From NCBI GenBank assembly GCA_023260655.1, contig JALQUU010000001.1, positions 258 through 64,257 on the forward strand: a DNA stretch of 64,000 bases, in the 5' to 3' direction. The position numbers were made by a program, and so were the translations under genes. Of this stretch, positions 39,623 to 49,008 are shown one piece after another (within the stretch, counting starts at the first letter, position 1; each line of letters starts with the position of its first letter). Origin of the DNA: Paracoccaceae bacterium. Its GTDB lineage: Bacteria > Pseudomonadota > Alphaproteobacteria > Rhodobacterales > Rhodobacteraceae. The notes beneath the pieces are model-generated. The model saw only the letters and a program-made list of their open reading frames with translations. It was not told the origin of the DNA and searched no databases.

Positions 39623-40735
39623 ATGAAAATCGGTTGCCCCAAGGAAATCAAACCCCAAGAGTTCCGCGTCGGTATGACGCCCAACGCCGCACGTGAAGCC
39701 ACGCAAAACGGCCATACCGTCTACATCCAGACCGGAGCAGGCCTTGGCGCAGGCTTTGATGATGCGGCCTACACTGCAGCTGGCGCGCAAATCCTCGGCA
39801 CCGCCGAAGAGATTTTCGCCCAATCCGACATGATCGTGAAAGTGAAAGAACCCCAAGCCGGCGAGCGCAAGATGCTCCACGAAGGTCAGGTTCTCTTCAC
39901 CTACCTGCACCTCGCACCCGATCCCGAGCAAACCCATGACCTCATTGCCTCGGGCGCAACATGCATCGCTTATGAAACGGTCACGGATCGCAATGGCGGC
40001 CTGCCCCTCCTTGCCCCGATGTCCGAAGTGGCTGGCCGTTTGGCACCGCAAGTAGGCGCTTGGGCGCTGCAGAAGGCCAATGGTGGCCGTGGCGTGCTGA
40101 TGGGCGGCGTCCCCGGCGTGGGCCCGGCCAAGGTCGTGGTCATCGGCGGCGGCGTTGTCGGCACCCATGCCGCGAAAATCGCGGCAGGCATGGGCGCGGA
40201 TGTCACCATCCTCGACCGCTCGATCCCCCGCCTGCGCTACCTCGACGATGTGTTCGGCCGCGAATTCAAAAACGGTTATTCCTCGGCAGGCCTTCTCGAA
40301 GAATTGCTGCCGCAGGCCGATATGGTGATCGGTGCCGTCCTGATCCCCGGTGCCGCAGCGCCGAAGCTCGTCACCCGCGCCCAACTCAAGATCATGAAGC
40401 CGGGTGCCGTTCTTGTCGACGTCGCAATCGACCAAGGCGGTTGCTTCGAAACCTCGAAGGCCACCACGCATCAGGACCCGATCTATGAAGTTGATGGCAT
40501 CATCCATTACTGCGTCGCCAACATGCCCGGCGCAGTGGCCCGCACCTCTACGCTCGCCCTCGGTAATGCCACCATGCCCTTCATGCTGGCACTCGCCAAC
40601 AAAGGCTGGAAGCGCGCCTGCGCCGAAGATGTGCATCTGCTGAACGGTCTCAACGTGCACGCAGGCAAGCTGACCTACGCCGCTGTGGGCGAAGCTCTCG
40701 GCCTGCCCGTCACCGATCCGAAATCCCTGATCTGA
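39623..40735 (+). CDS. ald: Alanine dehydrogenase
   Basis: NAD-dependent reversible deamination of L-alanine to pyruvate and ammonia. 370 residues. N-terminal MKIGCPKEIKPQEFRVGMTP, catalytic Lys in MIVKVKEPQAGE and His in YLHLAPDP, and the nucleotide-binding VVIGGGVVGTHAAKIAAGMG. GGAGGAGATGCC precedes ATG 39623. Controlled by the divergent Lrp-type gene. Confidence 0.97.
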   Translation: MKIGCPKEIKPQEFRVGMTPNAAREATQNGHTVYIQTGAGLGAGFDDAAYTAAGAQILGTAEEIFAQSDMIVKVKEPQAGERKMLHEGQVLFTYLHLAPDPEQTHDLIASGATCIAYETVTDRNGGLPLLAPMSEVAGRLAPQVGAWALQKANGGRGVLMGGVPGVGPAKVVVIGGGVVGTHAAKIAAGMGADVTILDRSIPRLRYLDDVFGREFKNGYSSAGLLEELLPQADMVIGAVLIPGAAAPKLVTRAQLKIMKPGAVLVDVAIDQGGCFETSKATTHQDPIYEVDGIIHYCVANMPGAVARTSTLALGNATMPFMLALANKGWKRACAEDVHLLNGLNVHAGKLTYAAVGEALGLPVTDPKSLI

Positions 40736-40748
40736 TCTTGTGAGCCTC

Positions 40749-40779
40749 TCTCCCGGCGGTTAGCCTGATCGCCGGGAGA
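40749..40779 (+). promoter_or_regulatory. Hairpin overlapping the thpR ribosome binding site
   Basis: TCTCCCGGCG and CGCCGGGAGA form a perfect 10-bp stem with an 11-base loop between ald and thpR. The 3' arm contains the GGGAGA that serves as thpR Shine-Dalgarno, six bases before ATG 40785. No T run follows, so it is not a classic terminator. It could sequester the binding site or protect the ald 3' end. Confidence 0.55.
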
Positions 40780-40784
40780 CCACG

Positions 40785-41333
40785 ATGCGCGCCTTTCTTG
40801 CCCTACCCCTGCCCGAAGCCCTCTACGACGCGCTGGAGCGCCTGCAAGAAAGCATTCCCGGCGGCAGCCTGATCCCCCCTGAAAATTTCCACCTCACGCT
40901 GGCCTTCCTCGGGGATCAGCCCGAACACGCCCTTGAGGAACTGCATTTCGCCTTGGAAGCCTTTCGCGCCACGGCGTTCGAAGTCCGCCTCAAAGGGCTC
41001 GACACTTTCGGCACCCCTGATCCGACGAACCTGCACGTCGCAGCCGAGCCGTCTCCGGCCCTTCTCGACCTGCACAAGCGGTTGAAAAGCGTCCTTCACT
41101 GCGCAGGAATTGAACTCGAACGCACCCGCTTCCGCCCGCACGTCACCCTCGCGCGCTACTCGAAAGGCCTTACACCCGAAGACGCCATCAAACTGGGGCG
41201 GTTCTTACAAGCCCGCGCGAATACGGCATTCGATCCCTTCGTCGCCACCGAATTCACACTCTACGAGAGCATCCAGACCAAACATGGCTCTCTCTATGAG
41301 CCTCTTGCGAGCTACCCCCTTACCCCCAAATAA
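40785..41333 (+). CDS. thpR: RNA 2',3'-cyclic phosphodiesterase
   Basis: 2H phosphoesterase (LigT family) that opens 2',3'-cyclic phosphates on RNA ends. 182 residues with the two catalytic H-x-T-x motifs, HLTLAFLGD (about 43-51) and HVTLARYS (about 119-126), in the expected spacing. It begins MRAFLALPLPEALYDAL. GGGAGA for initiation lies inside a hairpin. Confidence 0.93.
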   Translation: MRAFLALPLPEALYDALERLQESIPGGSLIPPENFHLTLAFLGDQPEHALEELHFALEAFRATAFEVRLKGLDTFGTPDPTNLHVAAEPSPALLDLHKRLKSVLHCAGIELERTRFRPHVTLARYSKGLTPEDAIKLGRFLQARANTAFDPFVATEFTLYESIQTKHGSLYEPLASYPLTPK

Positions 41334-41362
41334 AAAGGCAGGGCCGAAACCCTGCCTCTTAC
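41333..41362. terminator. Bidirectional terminator, thpR/mscL
   Basis: AGGCAGGG and CCCTGCCT pair around CCGAAA, with an A-run before and CTT after, between the convergent thpR and mscL stops. Confidence 0.85.
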
Positions 41363-41379
41363 GGTAATTTCTACGCCTA

Positions 41380-41802
41380 TTATTTCTTCAGCGCGTTGCG
41401 GATTTCCATCAGGACATCCAACTCGCTCGGGCCAGCAGGAGCCACGGGTGCCGCCTCTTCCTTCTTCGCCGCCGCATCTTTGACCTTATTCACAGTCTTG
41501 ACGAGCATGAACACCACGAAGGCCACGATCAGGAAGTTGATGATCGCCATGATGAAGTTGCCGATGGCAAACACGGGCGCACCGGCTTCTTTACACGCCG
41601 CGACGGAAGCACAATCGCTGTCCGAGAGGTGATAGAACCAGCCCGAGAAATCGATCCCGCCAGTGAAGAGCGCGATGATCGGGTTGATCAGGTCGCCCAC
41701 GAGCGAGGTCACGATCGCCGTGAAAGCCGCGCCGATGATGATACCCACAGCCATGTCCATGACATTGCCACGTGCGATGAAGTCCTTGAATTCGTTTAGC
41801 AT
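41380..41802 (-). CDS. mscL: Large-conductance mechanosensitive channel
   Basis: Pentameric inner-membrane emergency valve opening under hypo-osmotic stress. 140 residues: N-terminal amphipathic helix and pore helix ([20 protein letters not shown]), a periplasmic loop with two cysteines ([14 protein letters not shown]), the second membrane helix ([19 protein letters not shown]) and a cytoplasmic helix. GGAAGGGG precedes the ATG. Confidence 0.97.
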   Translation of the reverse strand: MLNEFKDFIARGNVMDMAVGIIIGAAFTAIVTSLVGDLINPIIALFTGGIDFSGWFYHLSDSDCASVAACKEAGAPVFAIGNFIMAIINFLIVAFVVFMLVKTVNKVKDAAAKKEEAAPVAPAGPSELDVLMEIRNALKK

Positions 41803-41921
41803 TACTTGCCCCTTCCCCTGTTTTCGGATCTGGACAAAATCCGTGTTCGCAATGTAGCTTTGTTTCCAAATTCACAGGGAATATTTCGCGGGGAATGATG
41901 AAAATCTTTCCCATTCACTGC

Positions 41922-41958
41922 AAAAAAGCCGCATCCCACAACAGGGCGCGGCTTTTTG
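41922..41958 (-). terminator. Terminator of pheT
   Basis: AAAAAGCCGC and GCGGCTTTTT flank a 15-base loop, just after the pheT stop on the minus strand. Confidence 0.82.
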
Positions 41959-41975
41959 TTCTAATTTTCGGACAA

Positions 41976-44375
41976 TCAGCCGCGCAGCGCGCCGCCCGTT
42001 GCCTTCGCGACCTTCTCGACAATCTTCGCCGCAACGGCCTCGATTTCGGCCTCTTTCAAAGTGGCTTCGATCGGCTGCAAGCGCACCGTGATCGCGACCG
42101 ACTTCTTGCCTTCGCCAAGCGCCCCACCGATGAATTCGTCGAACACACGCACATCGGAAATCAGCGCCTTATCAGCCCCTTGCGCTGCGTTGACGATGTT
42201 GATCGTTTCAACGCGCTCATCCACCACGAAGGCGAAATCCCGCTCCACAGCCTGCAAAGCATGCAGCGTCAGTGCAGGCCGCGCGACCGTTTTCACCTTG
42301 GGTGCGGGAATTTCCTCAGGCCAGATCGTGAAGGCCACAGCAGGCCCTTTCACGTCCATCTCGCGCAGCACTTTCGGGTGCAATTCCCCGAAGGTCGCGA
42401 TGATCTTCTTCGGGCCAAGCCCGATCTGGGCATGCCGCCCCGGATGCCACCAGCCCTGCCCGTTCCGCAGGATCATCGCCTTCGCAGGCGCACCAAGCGC
42501 CGAGAAGATCGCCTCGACGTCGGCTTTCGCGTCGAACACATCGACACCGCGCGAGGTGCCATGCACATCTTTCGGCCCCGTGCGCCCGATCAGAACGCCC
42601 GTCACCTGCACCGCCTGCTCACCCGGCTCACCGCCGCTGAACACAGGGCCAACCTCGAACAGTGCCAGATCCATGAACCCGCGCGCCTGATTGCGCGCCG
42701 CCGCCCGCAGAAGGCCCGGCAAAAGGTCGGGGCGCATATGGCTCATATCCGAAGCAATCGGGTTCGCCAGCATCGTCGCATCGGTGCCACCACCGAAAAG
42801 CGCCGCAGCGGCTTGGTCGATGAAGCTATAGGTCACGCATTCATTGTACCCCAAAGCCGCCGCCGTGCGCCGCGCGATACGCTCTCGCGCTTGGCCCTGC
42901 GTCAGGATTGGCTTCGGCACACCTGCCTGCACGCGCGGCAGGGGCTTGCCCACCAGCTTCGTCAGCGAGGCAATCCGCGCCACTTCTTCCACGAGGTCCG
43001 CTTCGCCCAACACATCCGGCCGCCACGACGGCACCCATGCCATATCGCCATCCATACGGAAGCCGAGGCGCTCCAGCGTCGCGCGCTGCTCTGCCTCGGG
43101 AATTTCCATCCCCACAAGGCTCTGCACCCGCGCCGGGACCAGCTTATAGGCCCGCGCCACATCGGGAACAGCACCCGCCGCTACCACGTCAGAGGCTTCG
43201 CCCCCGCAAAGGCCGAGGATCATTTGCGTCGCGTCTTCAAGGGCTTGCATGTTGTAGGCCGGATCAATGCCGCGCTCGTTGCGATAGCGCGCGTCGGTGT
43301 TGATCTTCAGCGCACGGCCCGTGGTCGCGATCTGGATACGGTCCCAAACAGCCGCTTCAAGGAACACATTCACAGTGTCATCAGTGCAGCCCGTATGCTC
43401 GCCGCCCATGATCCCGCCGATGGACTCAACACCCGTCTCGTCGGAAATCACCACCTGCCCCGCACCGAAGGTGTAGGTCTTCTCGTCGAGGCCCAGCATC
43501 GTCTCGCCGCCCACGGTGCGATGCACCCGCAGATTGCCCTGCACCTTATCCGCATCGAACACGTGCAGCGGGCGGTTGCGGTCATAGGTGAAGAAGTTGG
43601 TCACATCCACCAGCGCAGAAATCGGGCGCAGGCCAATGGCCTTGAGGCGACGCTGCAGCCACTCGGGGCTCGGCCCGTTCTTTACGCCACGGATCAAGCG
43701 GCCCGCGAACACTTCGCAGCCGTTTTCGCGGGTGTCTTCGTCAATGGTTACCGTGATCGGGCTCGGGAATGCCCCGGCCACCTTTTCGGCGTTCACAGGC
43801 TTCAACGTGCCAAGCCCGCGCGCCGCCAGATCCCGCGCCACACCGCGCACACCCAAAGCATCCGCACGGTTCGGCGTAATCGCGATCTCGATCACCGGAT
43901 CGATCTTTTCCGGCGTATTCGCCGCCAGCCAATCGGTGAACTTCTGGCCCACCTCGCCCGACGGCAATTCGATGATCCCGTCATGCTCCTCGGAAAGCTC
44001 CAACTCGCGCTCGGAGGCCATCATGCCATGGCTTTCCACACCGCGGATCTTGCCCACGCCCAAAGTCGTGTCGATACCGGGCACGTAATCACCGGGCTTG
44101 CACAGCACCACCGTAATCCCCGCCCGCGCATTCGGCGCACCGCAAACGATCTGCTTCTCGCCCTCGTCGGTCATCACGCGGCAAACGCGCAGGCGATCCG
44201 CATCCGGATGCTGCTCGGCATGCAGAACCTTCGCCAGCGTGAACGGCTTCAACCGCGACGCCGGATCGAACACCTCTTCCACCTCGAGCCCGAGGTCCGT
44301 GAGGGTTTCCGCGATCTCCTCGACGCTCGCTTGCGTATCGAGATGCTCTTTCAGCCAGGAGAGAGTGAATTTCAT
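41976..44375 (-). CDS. pheT: Phenylalanyl-tRNA synthetase beta subunit
   Basis: Forms the alpha2-beta2 PheRS. 799 residues from ATG 44375 (MKFTLSWLKEHLDTQ). An N-terminal tRNA-binding OB domain (LAKVLHAEQHPDADRLRVCR), B3/B4 editing domain, B5, a catalytic-like module and a C-terminal ferredoxin-like anticodon-binding domain (LQAVERDFAFVVDERV). It is separated from pheS by 71 bases containing a GC-rich hairpin. The longer ORF to 44414 covers only that intergenic DNA. Confidence 0.98.
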   Translation of the reverse strand: MKFTLSWLKEHLDTQASVEEIAETLTDLGLEVEEVFDPASRLKPFTLAKVLHAEQHPDADRLRVCRVMTDEGEKQIVCGAPNARAGITVVLCKPGDYVPGIDTTLGVGKIRGVESHGMMASERELELSEEHDGIIELPSGEVGQKFTDWLAANTPEKIDPVIEIAITPNRADALGVRGVARDLAARGLGTLKPVNAEKVAGAFPSPITVTIDEDTRENGCEVFAGRLIRGVKNGPSPEWLQRRLKAIGLRPISALVDVTNFFTYDRNRPLHVFDADKVQGNLRVHRTVGGETMLGLDEKTYTFGAGQVVISDETGVESIGGIMGGEHTGCTDDTVNVFLEAAVWDRIQIATTGRALKINTDARYRNERGIDPAYNMQALEDATQMILGLCGGEASDVVAAGAVPDVARAYKLVPARVQSLVGMEIPEAEQRATLERLGFRMDGDMAWVPSWRPDVLGEADLVEEVARIASLTKLVGKPLPRVQAGVPKPILTQGQARERIARRTAAALGYNECVTYSFIDQAAAALFGGGTDATMLANPIASDMSHMRPDLLPGLLRAAARNQARGFMDLALFEVGPVFSGGEPGEQAVQVTGVLIGRTGPKDVHGTSRGVDVFDAKADVEAIFSALGAPAKAMILRNGQGWWHPGRHAQIGLGPKKIIATFGELHPKVLREMDVKGPAVAFTIWPEEIPAPKVKTVARPALTLHALQAVERDFAFVVDERVETINIVNAAQGADKALISDVRVFDEFIGGALGEGKKSVAITVRLQPIEATLKEAEIEAVAAKIVEKVAKATGGALRG

Positions 44376-44394
44376 GTCTCTGGTCCGTTCCGTA

Positions 44395-44413
44395 GGGCGG
44401 GTCCGGCCCGCCA
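44395..44413. repeat. Intergenic GC hairpin between pheS and pheT
   Basis: GGCGGG-TCCGG-CCCGCC forms a compact palindrome with a GTAGGG flank. It looks like the short dispersed palindromic elements seen between genes in Rhodobacteraceae, but I find only this copy here. Confidence 0.4.
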
Positions 44414-44446
44414 TTAATCCGGTTCAGCGGGCTGCCCCGCCAGAAA

Positions 44447-45523
44447 TCAACGCGATAAGCCGCCGTGCAGCGTCGGCACATCAAGCGCGGCGAAGCCGTA
44501 ATGGCGCAGCCACCGCAGGTCTGAATCGAAGAAGGCGCGCAGGTCGGGGATGCCGTATTTCAGCATGGCGATGCGGTCGATGCCCATGCCGAAAGCAAAG
44601 CCCTGATACACTTCGGGGTCGATCCCGCCCGCCGCCAGCACCTTCGGGTGCACCATGCCGGAGCCGAGCACTTCGAGCCAGCCGTCGCCCTCGCCCACTT
44701 TGAGCGTTCCGCCTTCCCACGAGCACTGGATATCCACTTCCGCCGAAGGTTCGGTGAAGGGGAAGTGCGAAGCGCGGAAACGGGTTTTCACCTTGGTGCC
44801 GAAATAGGCCGAGAAGAACTCCTCCAGCACCCATTTCAGGTTCGCCATCGACAGATCCTTGTCGATCGCCAAACCCTCGACCTGATGGAACATCGGCGTG
44901 TGGGTCTGGTCGTAGTCGGCACGATACACACCACCGGGGCAGATGATGCGAATGGGCGCGCCCTGCGCTTCCATCGACCGGATCTGCACGGGCGAGGTAT
45001 GCGTCCGCAGCACGTTCGGCGCGCGATTGTCGCCTTCCGCACGGTGCATATAGAACGTGTCCATTTCGGCGCGCGCCGGATGGTGGCCCGGAATATTCAG
45101 CGCATCGAAGTTATACCAATCGGTCTCGATGCGTGGCCCCTCGGCCACGGCAAAGCCCATATCGGCGAAAATCGCGGTCACTTCCTCGGTCACCTGGCTC
45201 ACCGGATGGATCGTGCCCATTGGGCGACCACGGCTAGGCAGGGTCACATCGAGCCATTCCGCGCGCAGCCGCTCATCGAGCGCCGCATCCGCCAAAGCCG
45301 CCTTCTTGGCCGCCAAAGCCGAGGTAATCTCGTCCTTCAACGCATTCAGCGCAGGCCCCATCACCTGCCGCTCTTCCGGGCTCATCTTGCCCAATTCGCG
45401 CATTTTCAGGCTGATTTCACCCTGCTTGCCCATCGCCGCCAAGCGCACATCCTCGATGGCGGCTTCGTCAGCAGCAGCGGCAATCGCAGCGCGGTATTTT
45501 TCAGCGAGGGCATCAAGGCTCAT
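44447..45523 (-). CDS. pheS: Phenylalanyl-tRNA synthetase alpha subunit
   Basis: Catalytic subunit of PheRS. 358 residues from ATG 45523: N-terminal coiled coil ([17 protein letters not shown]), class II motifs 2 and 3 ([29 protein letters not shown]). GAGGAAGACACG precedes the start. First gene of the pheST operon. Confidence 0.98.
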   Translation of the reverse strand: MSLDALAEKYRAAIAAAADEAAIEDVRLAAMGKQGEISLKMRELGKMSPEERQVMGPALNALKDEITSALAAKKAALADAALDERLRAEWLDVTLPSRGRPMGTIHPVSQVTEEVTAIFADMGFAVAEGPRIETDWYNFDALNIPGHHPARAEMDTFYMHRAEGDNRAPNVLRTHTSPVQIRSMEAQGAPIRIICPGGVYRADYDQTHTPMFHQVEGLAIDKDLSMANLKWVLEEFFSAYFGTKVKTRFRASHFPFTEPSAEVDIQCSWEGGTLKVGEGDGWLEVLGSGMVHPKVLAAGGIDPEVYQGFAFGMGIDRIAMLKYGIPDLRAFFDSDLRWLRHYGFAALDVPTLHGGLSR

Positions 45524-45644
45524 CGTGTCTTCCTCGGGATCTCGGGTTGCCGCACCTGCTACCACAGGCACCCCGGAATGCAAGCATTGCGCTCCGGCAA
45601 AAGCCGGAGTTTGATGCGAGAAACCGCGCGAAGGCCCTCATTCA

Positions 45645-46832
45645 ATGCCCCAATCCTCCGAACACCCGCCGTCCCGTGATTGGTGGCTTCTCTTTGGCCT
45701 CGCCTTGGGCGTCACCGTCACCAACGGCTTTGCCCGCTTCGCCTATGGCCTGATCCTGCCCTCCATGCGCGACAAGCTGGGCTGGACCTATGCCCAAGCC
45801 GGCTGGCTAAACACCGCCAACGCCATGGGTTATATCGCGGGCGCGATCCTTACGATGGCGCTCATCGGCCGCATCCCGCCCGCGCGCCTCTTCGCCTTCG
45901 GCCTCGTCACCACCACCCTCTCGCTTCTCGCCACAGGTCTTGTTCCCGCACTTGGCTGGCAAACCTTCTGGCGCATCGCCGCAGGGCTTTTCGGAGCGAT
46001 GTCCTTTTCTACTGCAGGCGCGCTCACCGCAGGCCTCTTCTCCGACGCCCCCCGGAAAAACGCCCTCGCCATCGCCATTCTCTTCGGATCAGGCGGCGGC
46101 CTCGGGATCGTACTGGCAGGCGCTAGCATCCCGCCAATGCTCGGTTTCCAAGGCGACGCGGCTTGGCCTTGGGCCTGGGTCATGGTCGGCACCGCGAGCC
46201 TCCTCATGACGCCCCCCGGCCTCTGGGCCGCATGGCATCTGCGAAACCTCGGCGGCCGCGCCGCCACCAAAGCGCCCCTGCCCCTCCGCAGGATGCTGCC
46301 CGAATACGCAGGCTACGCCAGCTTCGGCCTCGGCTATATCGTCTACCTCACCTTCCTCTCGGCATGGATGCGCGAACAAGCCGCCTCGCCCCTTCACATC
46401 GCCCTCACGTGGGTGCTCTTGGGCGGCTGCATCACCGTCTCGCCCTTCCTCTGGCGCGGCATCTTCGCGCGCTTCGCAGGCGGCGCCCCCCTCGCGATGA
46501 TCCTCACAGGTATCGCCACTGGCTCCGCCCTGCCCGTCCTCTGGCCCGGGCCAACAGGCCTCATCGCCTCGGCGCTTGTGTTCGGCCTTTGCGTGTTCAT
46601 GGCTCCGGGGGCAGTGACGAACTTCGCCCGCCAGAACCTCGACACCGCCCAATGGGGCCGCGCCATCAGCCTTTTCACCGTTGTCTTCGCCTTCGCCCAA
46701 ACCGCAGGCCCCTATGCCGCGGGCTGGATCGGTGACCTCGCAGGCTCTATCGGCCTCAGCCTTCTAGTCGCGGCAGGCCTCCTACTTTCCGGCGCGATGA
46801 TTGCGTTTTTGCAGAAACCACTCCGCTCCTGA
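45645..46832 (+). CDS. MFS transporter, YbfB/YjiJ-like
   Basis: Twelve-helix major facilitator of 395 residues. It begins with a polar stretch, then WWLLFGLALGVTVTNGFARF and FAYGLILPSMRDKLGWTYAQ, which fits the YbfB/YjiJ subfamily. Substrate unknown. Divergent from pheST and not in an obvious operon. Its coding strand is markedly C-rich. Confidence 0.88.
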   Translation: MPQSSEHPPSRDWWLLFGLALGVTVTNGFARFAYGLILPSMRDKLGWTYAQAGWLNTANAMGYIAGAILTMALIGRIPPARLFAFGLVTTTLSLLATGLVPALGWQTFWRIAAGLFGAMSFSTAGALTAGLFSDAPRKNALAIAILFGSGGGLGIVLAGASIPPMLGFQGDAAWPWAWVMVGTASLLMTPPGLWAAWHLRNLGGRAATKAPLPLRRMLPEYAGYASFGLGYIVYLTFLSAWMREQAASPLHIALTWVLLGGCITVSPFLWRGIFARFAGGAPLAMILTGIATGSALPVLWPGPTGLIASALVFGLCVFMAPGAVTNFARQNLDTAQWGRAISLFTVVFAFAQTAGPYAAGWIGDLAGSIGLSLLVAAGLLLSGAMIAFLQKPLRS

Positions 46833-46905
46833 TTGTAAAATAGCTGGACCACGCCCGGCTCCTTTTCTAAACTTCTCCAGTGTAACTATTGGGGGTGTTT
46901 AAATA

Positions 46906-47964
46906 TTGCCGCTCATTTTCATGGGTTTCGCAGGGGCTGCAGGTCTCTATCTCGTCGCAGACATTTTCGGTCTTTTTTCGGATGTCGGATCGACAGCAAA
47001 TACCGATATCGAAAACTCCGCTCTGGAGGAAAAGCTCCCGCTTCTGGATGAAGAGGCATTGGTCAGTCTGGAACAGACCCTCCGGTCGGATCCGCTCCTT
47101 TCTGGCGATGTGCCCACGGAAAGCAGCTTCACCTTGGCCGAATACGACATCGAAAACGGCACCGCCAATGCCACTAAACTCAACGATCTGATTGTCATCC
47201 CCGAAGAATTCGACGGCATGCAGGACATGATCGACGCCCTTGAAGGCGACGATGTCGTGCTCGGCAATAGCGGTGAAACGCCCATCTTCGGCGGAGAGGG
47301 TAACGATACAATTCTCGCGGGCGATGGCTTCGATCAACTCTTCGGCGATGCAGGAGACGACGTTCTCGCAGGCCAAGGCGGAGCAGATTTGATCGTCGGC
47401 GGCTCCGGTGGCGACCTGATCTACGGCGGGGATGGCGACGACAACATCTACGACAATGAAGGAACTGCCACCCTCGAAGGCGAATCCGATACCGACGTTA
47501 TCATCGGCGGAGCAGGCAATGATGGCATCGTCATCGAAGACGGTATCAATCTCGTCTCCCTCGGCGAAGGCAACGATCACGTCACGATCTATTCCCAGTC
47601 GGGCCAATCTGCGGCAGCGGTCATCACCGATTTCGATCCCGCCGAAGATGCGCTTCTGATCGGAAACTACGCCCCAAACACCCCCCTGCCCGACGGCGCA
47701 ACCACCTTGCCGCTCTCGGTCCGGCTCTCGGAAATCGAAACACCGCTCGGCATGGCAACTCTGGTGGAACCCGCCGTGGAGAGCCAAGACCTCGCCAATC
47801 AGCTAGAAGGCGCCAATGTCAGCTATGCGGTTTTGCTCGGGATCACGCCTACCGACCTCGAAGGCGCAGATATCCGCCTCTACGCCACCGGTCAGAGCAA
47901 CGATATTCTCGCCATGGACAGCATCAAGAACATCGCAAAATCCATGGGCGCAACGCGCATCTGA
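46906..47964 (+). CDS. RTX-type calcium-binding repeat protein
   Basis: A 352-residue protein: an N-terminal hydrophobic segment (FMGFAGAAGLYLVADIFGLF), an acidic linker, then nonapeptide-type RTX repeats at about 117-185 (FGGEGNDTILAGDGFDQL, GDAGDDVLAGQGGADLIVGG, IYGGDGDDNIYDN) and a C-terminal domain. Such repeats form calcium-bound beta rolls and mark type I secretion in many proteins, but this one is small and has an N-terminal membrane segment, and no exporter gene is near. Start uncertain: TTG 46906 (GGGGGTG upstream) or ATG 46921. Confidence 0.8.
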   Translation: MPLIFMGFAGAAGLYLVADIFGLFSDVGSTANTDIENSALEEKLPLLDEEALVSLEQTLRSDPLLSGDVPTESSFTLAEYDIENGTANATKLNDLIVIPEEFDGMQDMIDALEGDDVVLGNSGETPIFGGEGNDTILAGDGFDQLFGDAGDDVLAGQGGADLIVGGSGGDLIYGGDGDDNIYDNEGTATLEGESDTDVIIGGAGNDGIVIEDGINLVSLGEGNDHVTIYSQSGQSAAAVITDFDPAEDALLIGNYAPNTPLPDGATTLPLSVRLSEIETPLGMATLVEPAVESQDLANQLEGANVSYAVLLGITPTDLEGADIRLYATGQSNDILAMDSIKNIAKSMGATRI

Positions 47965-47984
47965 TTGCCAATATATCACAAATA

Positions 47985-48017
47985 GAAAAAGGGCCGCTCG
48001 TTCGAGCGACCCTTTTC
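47985..48017. terminator. Bidirectional terminator, RTX gene/rplT
   Basis: AAAAGGGYCGCTCG arms pair almost perfectly around TTCG with A-run and T-run flanks, between two convergent genes. Confidence 0.9.
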
Positions 48018-48037
48018 CAGAAGTCCTGTTGTCAGGA

Positions 48038-48400
48038 TCAGGCCAGAGCGGCCTTTGCCTTTTCAACGATCGCGTTGAACGCGGCGGGCTCGTGCACGGC
48101 GAGATCGGCGAGAACCTTACGGTCCACTTCGATACCGGCCTTGAGCATGCCGTTGATGAAACGCGAATAGGTCATTTCGGCGTCGAACGCACGAACACCA
48201 GCGTTGATGCGCTGGATCCAGAGAGCGCGGAAGTTACGCTTGCGGGCGCGGCGGTCGCGCGTCGCATACTGGTTGGCCTTGTCGACGGCCTGCGTTGCAA
48301 CTTTGAACGTCCGGCCACGGCGGTCATAATAACCTTTTGCGGCCTTCAGAATTTTCTTGTGACGGGCGTGGGTGACGGTACCACCTTTGACACGTGCCAT
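48038..48400 (-). CDS. rplT: 50S ribosomal protein L20
   Basis: 120 residues starting [20 protein letters not shown], with the conserved [20 protein letters not shown]. Needed for early 50S assembly. GAAGGAGACTGACCC precedes the ATG. 17 bases after rpmI, as usual. infC is not adjacent. Confidence 0.99.
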   Translation of the reverse strand: MARVKGGTVTHARHKKILKAAKGYYDRRGRTFKVATQAVDKANQYATRDRRARKRNFRALWIQRINAGVRAFDAEMTYSRFINGMLKAGIEVDRKVLADLAVHEPAAFNAIVEKAKAALA

Positions 48401-48417
48401 GGGTCAGTCTCCTTCAC

Positions 48418-48618
48418 TCAGCGGTCGTATGGCATGTAGATCTTGACGATTTTGGCATCAGCTGCCGACATCGTCGTCGTTCCACGTGCTTGGCGGATGA
48501 ACTTCTTGTGCCGCTTGATCATGCCGTGGCGCTTACCCGCCTGGGCCGTGATCACCTTACCGGTGGCGGACATTTTGAAGCGCTTTTTGGCGCTCGATTT
48601 GGTCTTCATCTTGGGCAT
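48418..48618 (-). CDS. rpmI: 50S ribosomal protein L35
   Basis: 66 residues, [20 protein letters not shown], very basic, typical L35. GAGGAGACGGAA precedes the ATG. First gene of the rpmI-rplT operon. Confidence 0.99.
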   Translation of the reverse strand: MPKMKTKSSAKKRFKMSATGKVITAQAGKRHGMIKRHKKFIRQARGTTTMSAADAKIVKIYMPYDR

Positions 48619-48752
48619 TTCCGTCTCCTCGATCTTTAAGGTCGGTCAAACGCGCGACTCGGCATGCCACTTTGGCCGGTCACACGGTGTAGGCGGGCCG
48701 TATAGGCCGCGCCCGAAATACACGCAAGCGGAAAATCTCCCACCCCTCGCGG

Positions 48753-48986
48753 TCAGTTCAAATACCGTCCGATCACCTGCACAACAACATTCGGGATCTG
48801 TTCGAGCTTATAGCCACCCGGCTTTTCCTGAATGGCCCAAACCACCAAACCGCCCCCGAGGATCAGCGCAAATGCCGCAACGCGGGGCGCACGCGACTCC
48901 ATGATCGCCGAAACGACAGAAGGAACAGAGAACACCCCGACAACGAGGCCAACCACCAAAGCAAGATCAGTATCCAAAACAACCAC
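48753..48986 (-). CDS. Small two-helix membrane protein
   Basis: A 77-residue protein with two membrane helices (LALVVGLVVGVFSVPSVVSA and VAAFALILGGGLVVWAI) and a short polar end (PGGYKLEQIPNVVVQVIGRY). I recall similar small proteins following pyk in Rhodobacterales. The annotated GTG at 48986 is too close to GGAG; TTG 48977 would have better spacing. The Shine-Dalgarno lies in a hairpin (48987-49005) after pyk. Function unknown. Confidence 0.75.
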   Translation of the reverse strand: MVVLDTDLALVVGLVVGVFSVPSVVSAIMESRAPRVAAFALILGGGLVVWAIQEKPGGYKLEQIPNVVVQVIGRYLN

Positions 48987-49005
48987 TCCGTAATAACTAC
49001 GGAGC
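48987..49005 (-). promoter_or_regulatory. Hairpin between pyk and the small membrane gene
   Basis: CTCCGTA and TACGGAG pair around GTTAT right after the pyk stop. The 3' arm holds the GGAG of the next gene, so the structure may limit its translation. No T run. Confidence 0.45.
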
Positions 49006-49008
49006 TAC

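Noticed and set aside
41895..44417. 840-codon ORF antisense to pheT
   Set aside because: Arg/His-rich shadow; pheT is complete on the other strand.
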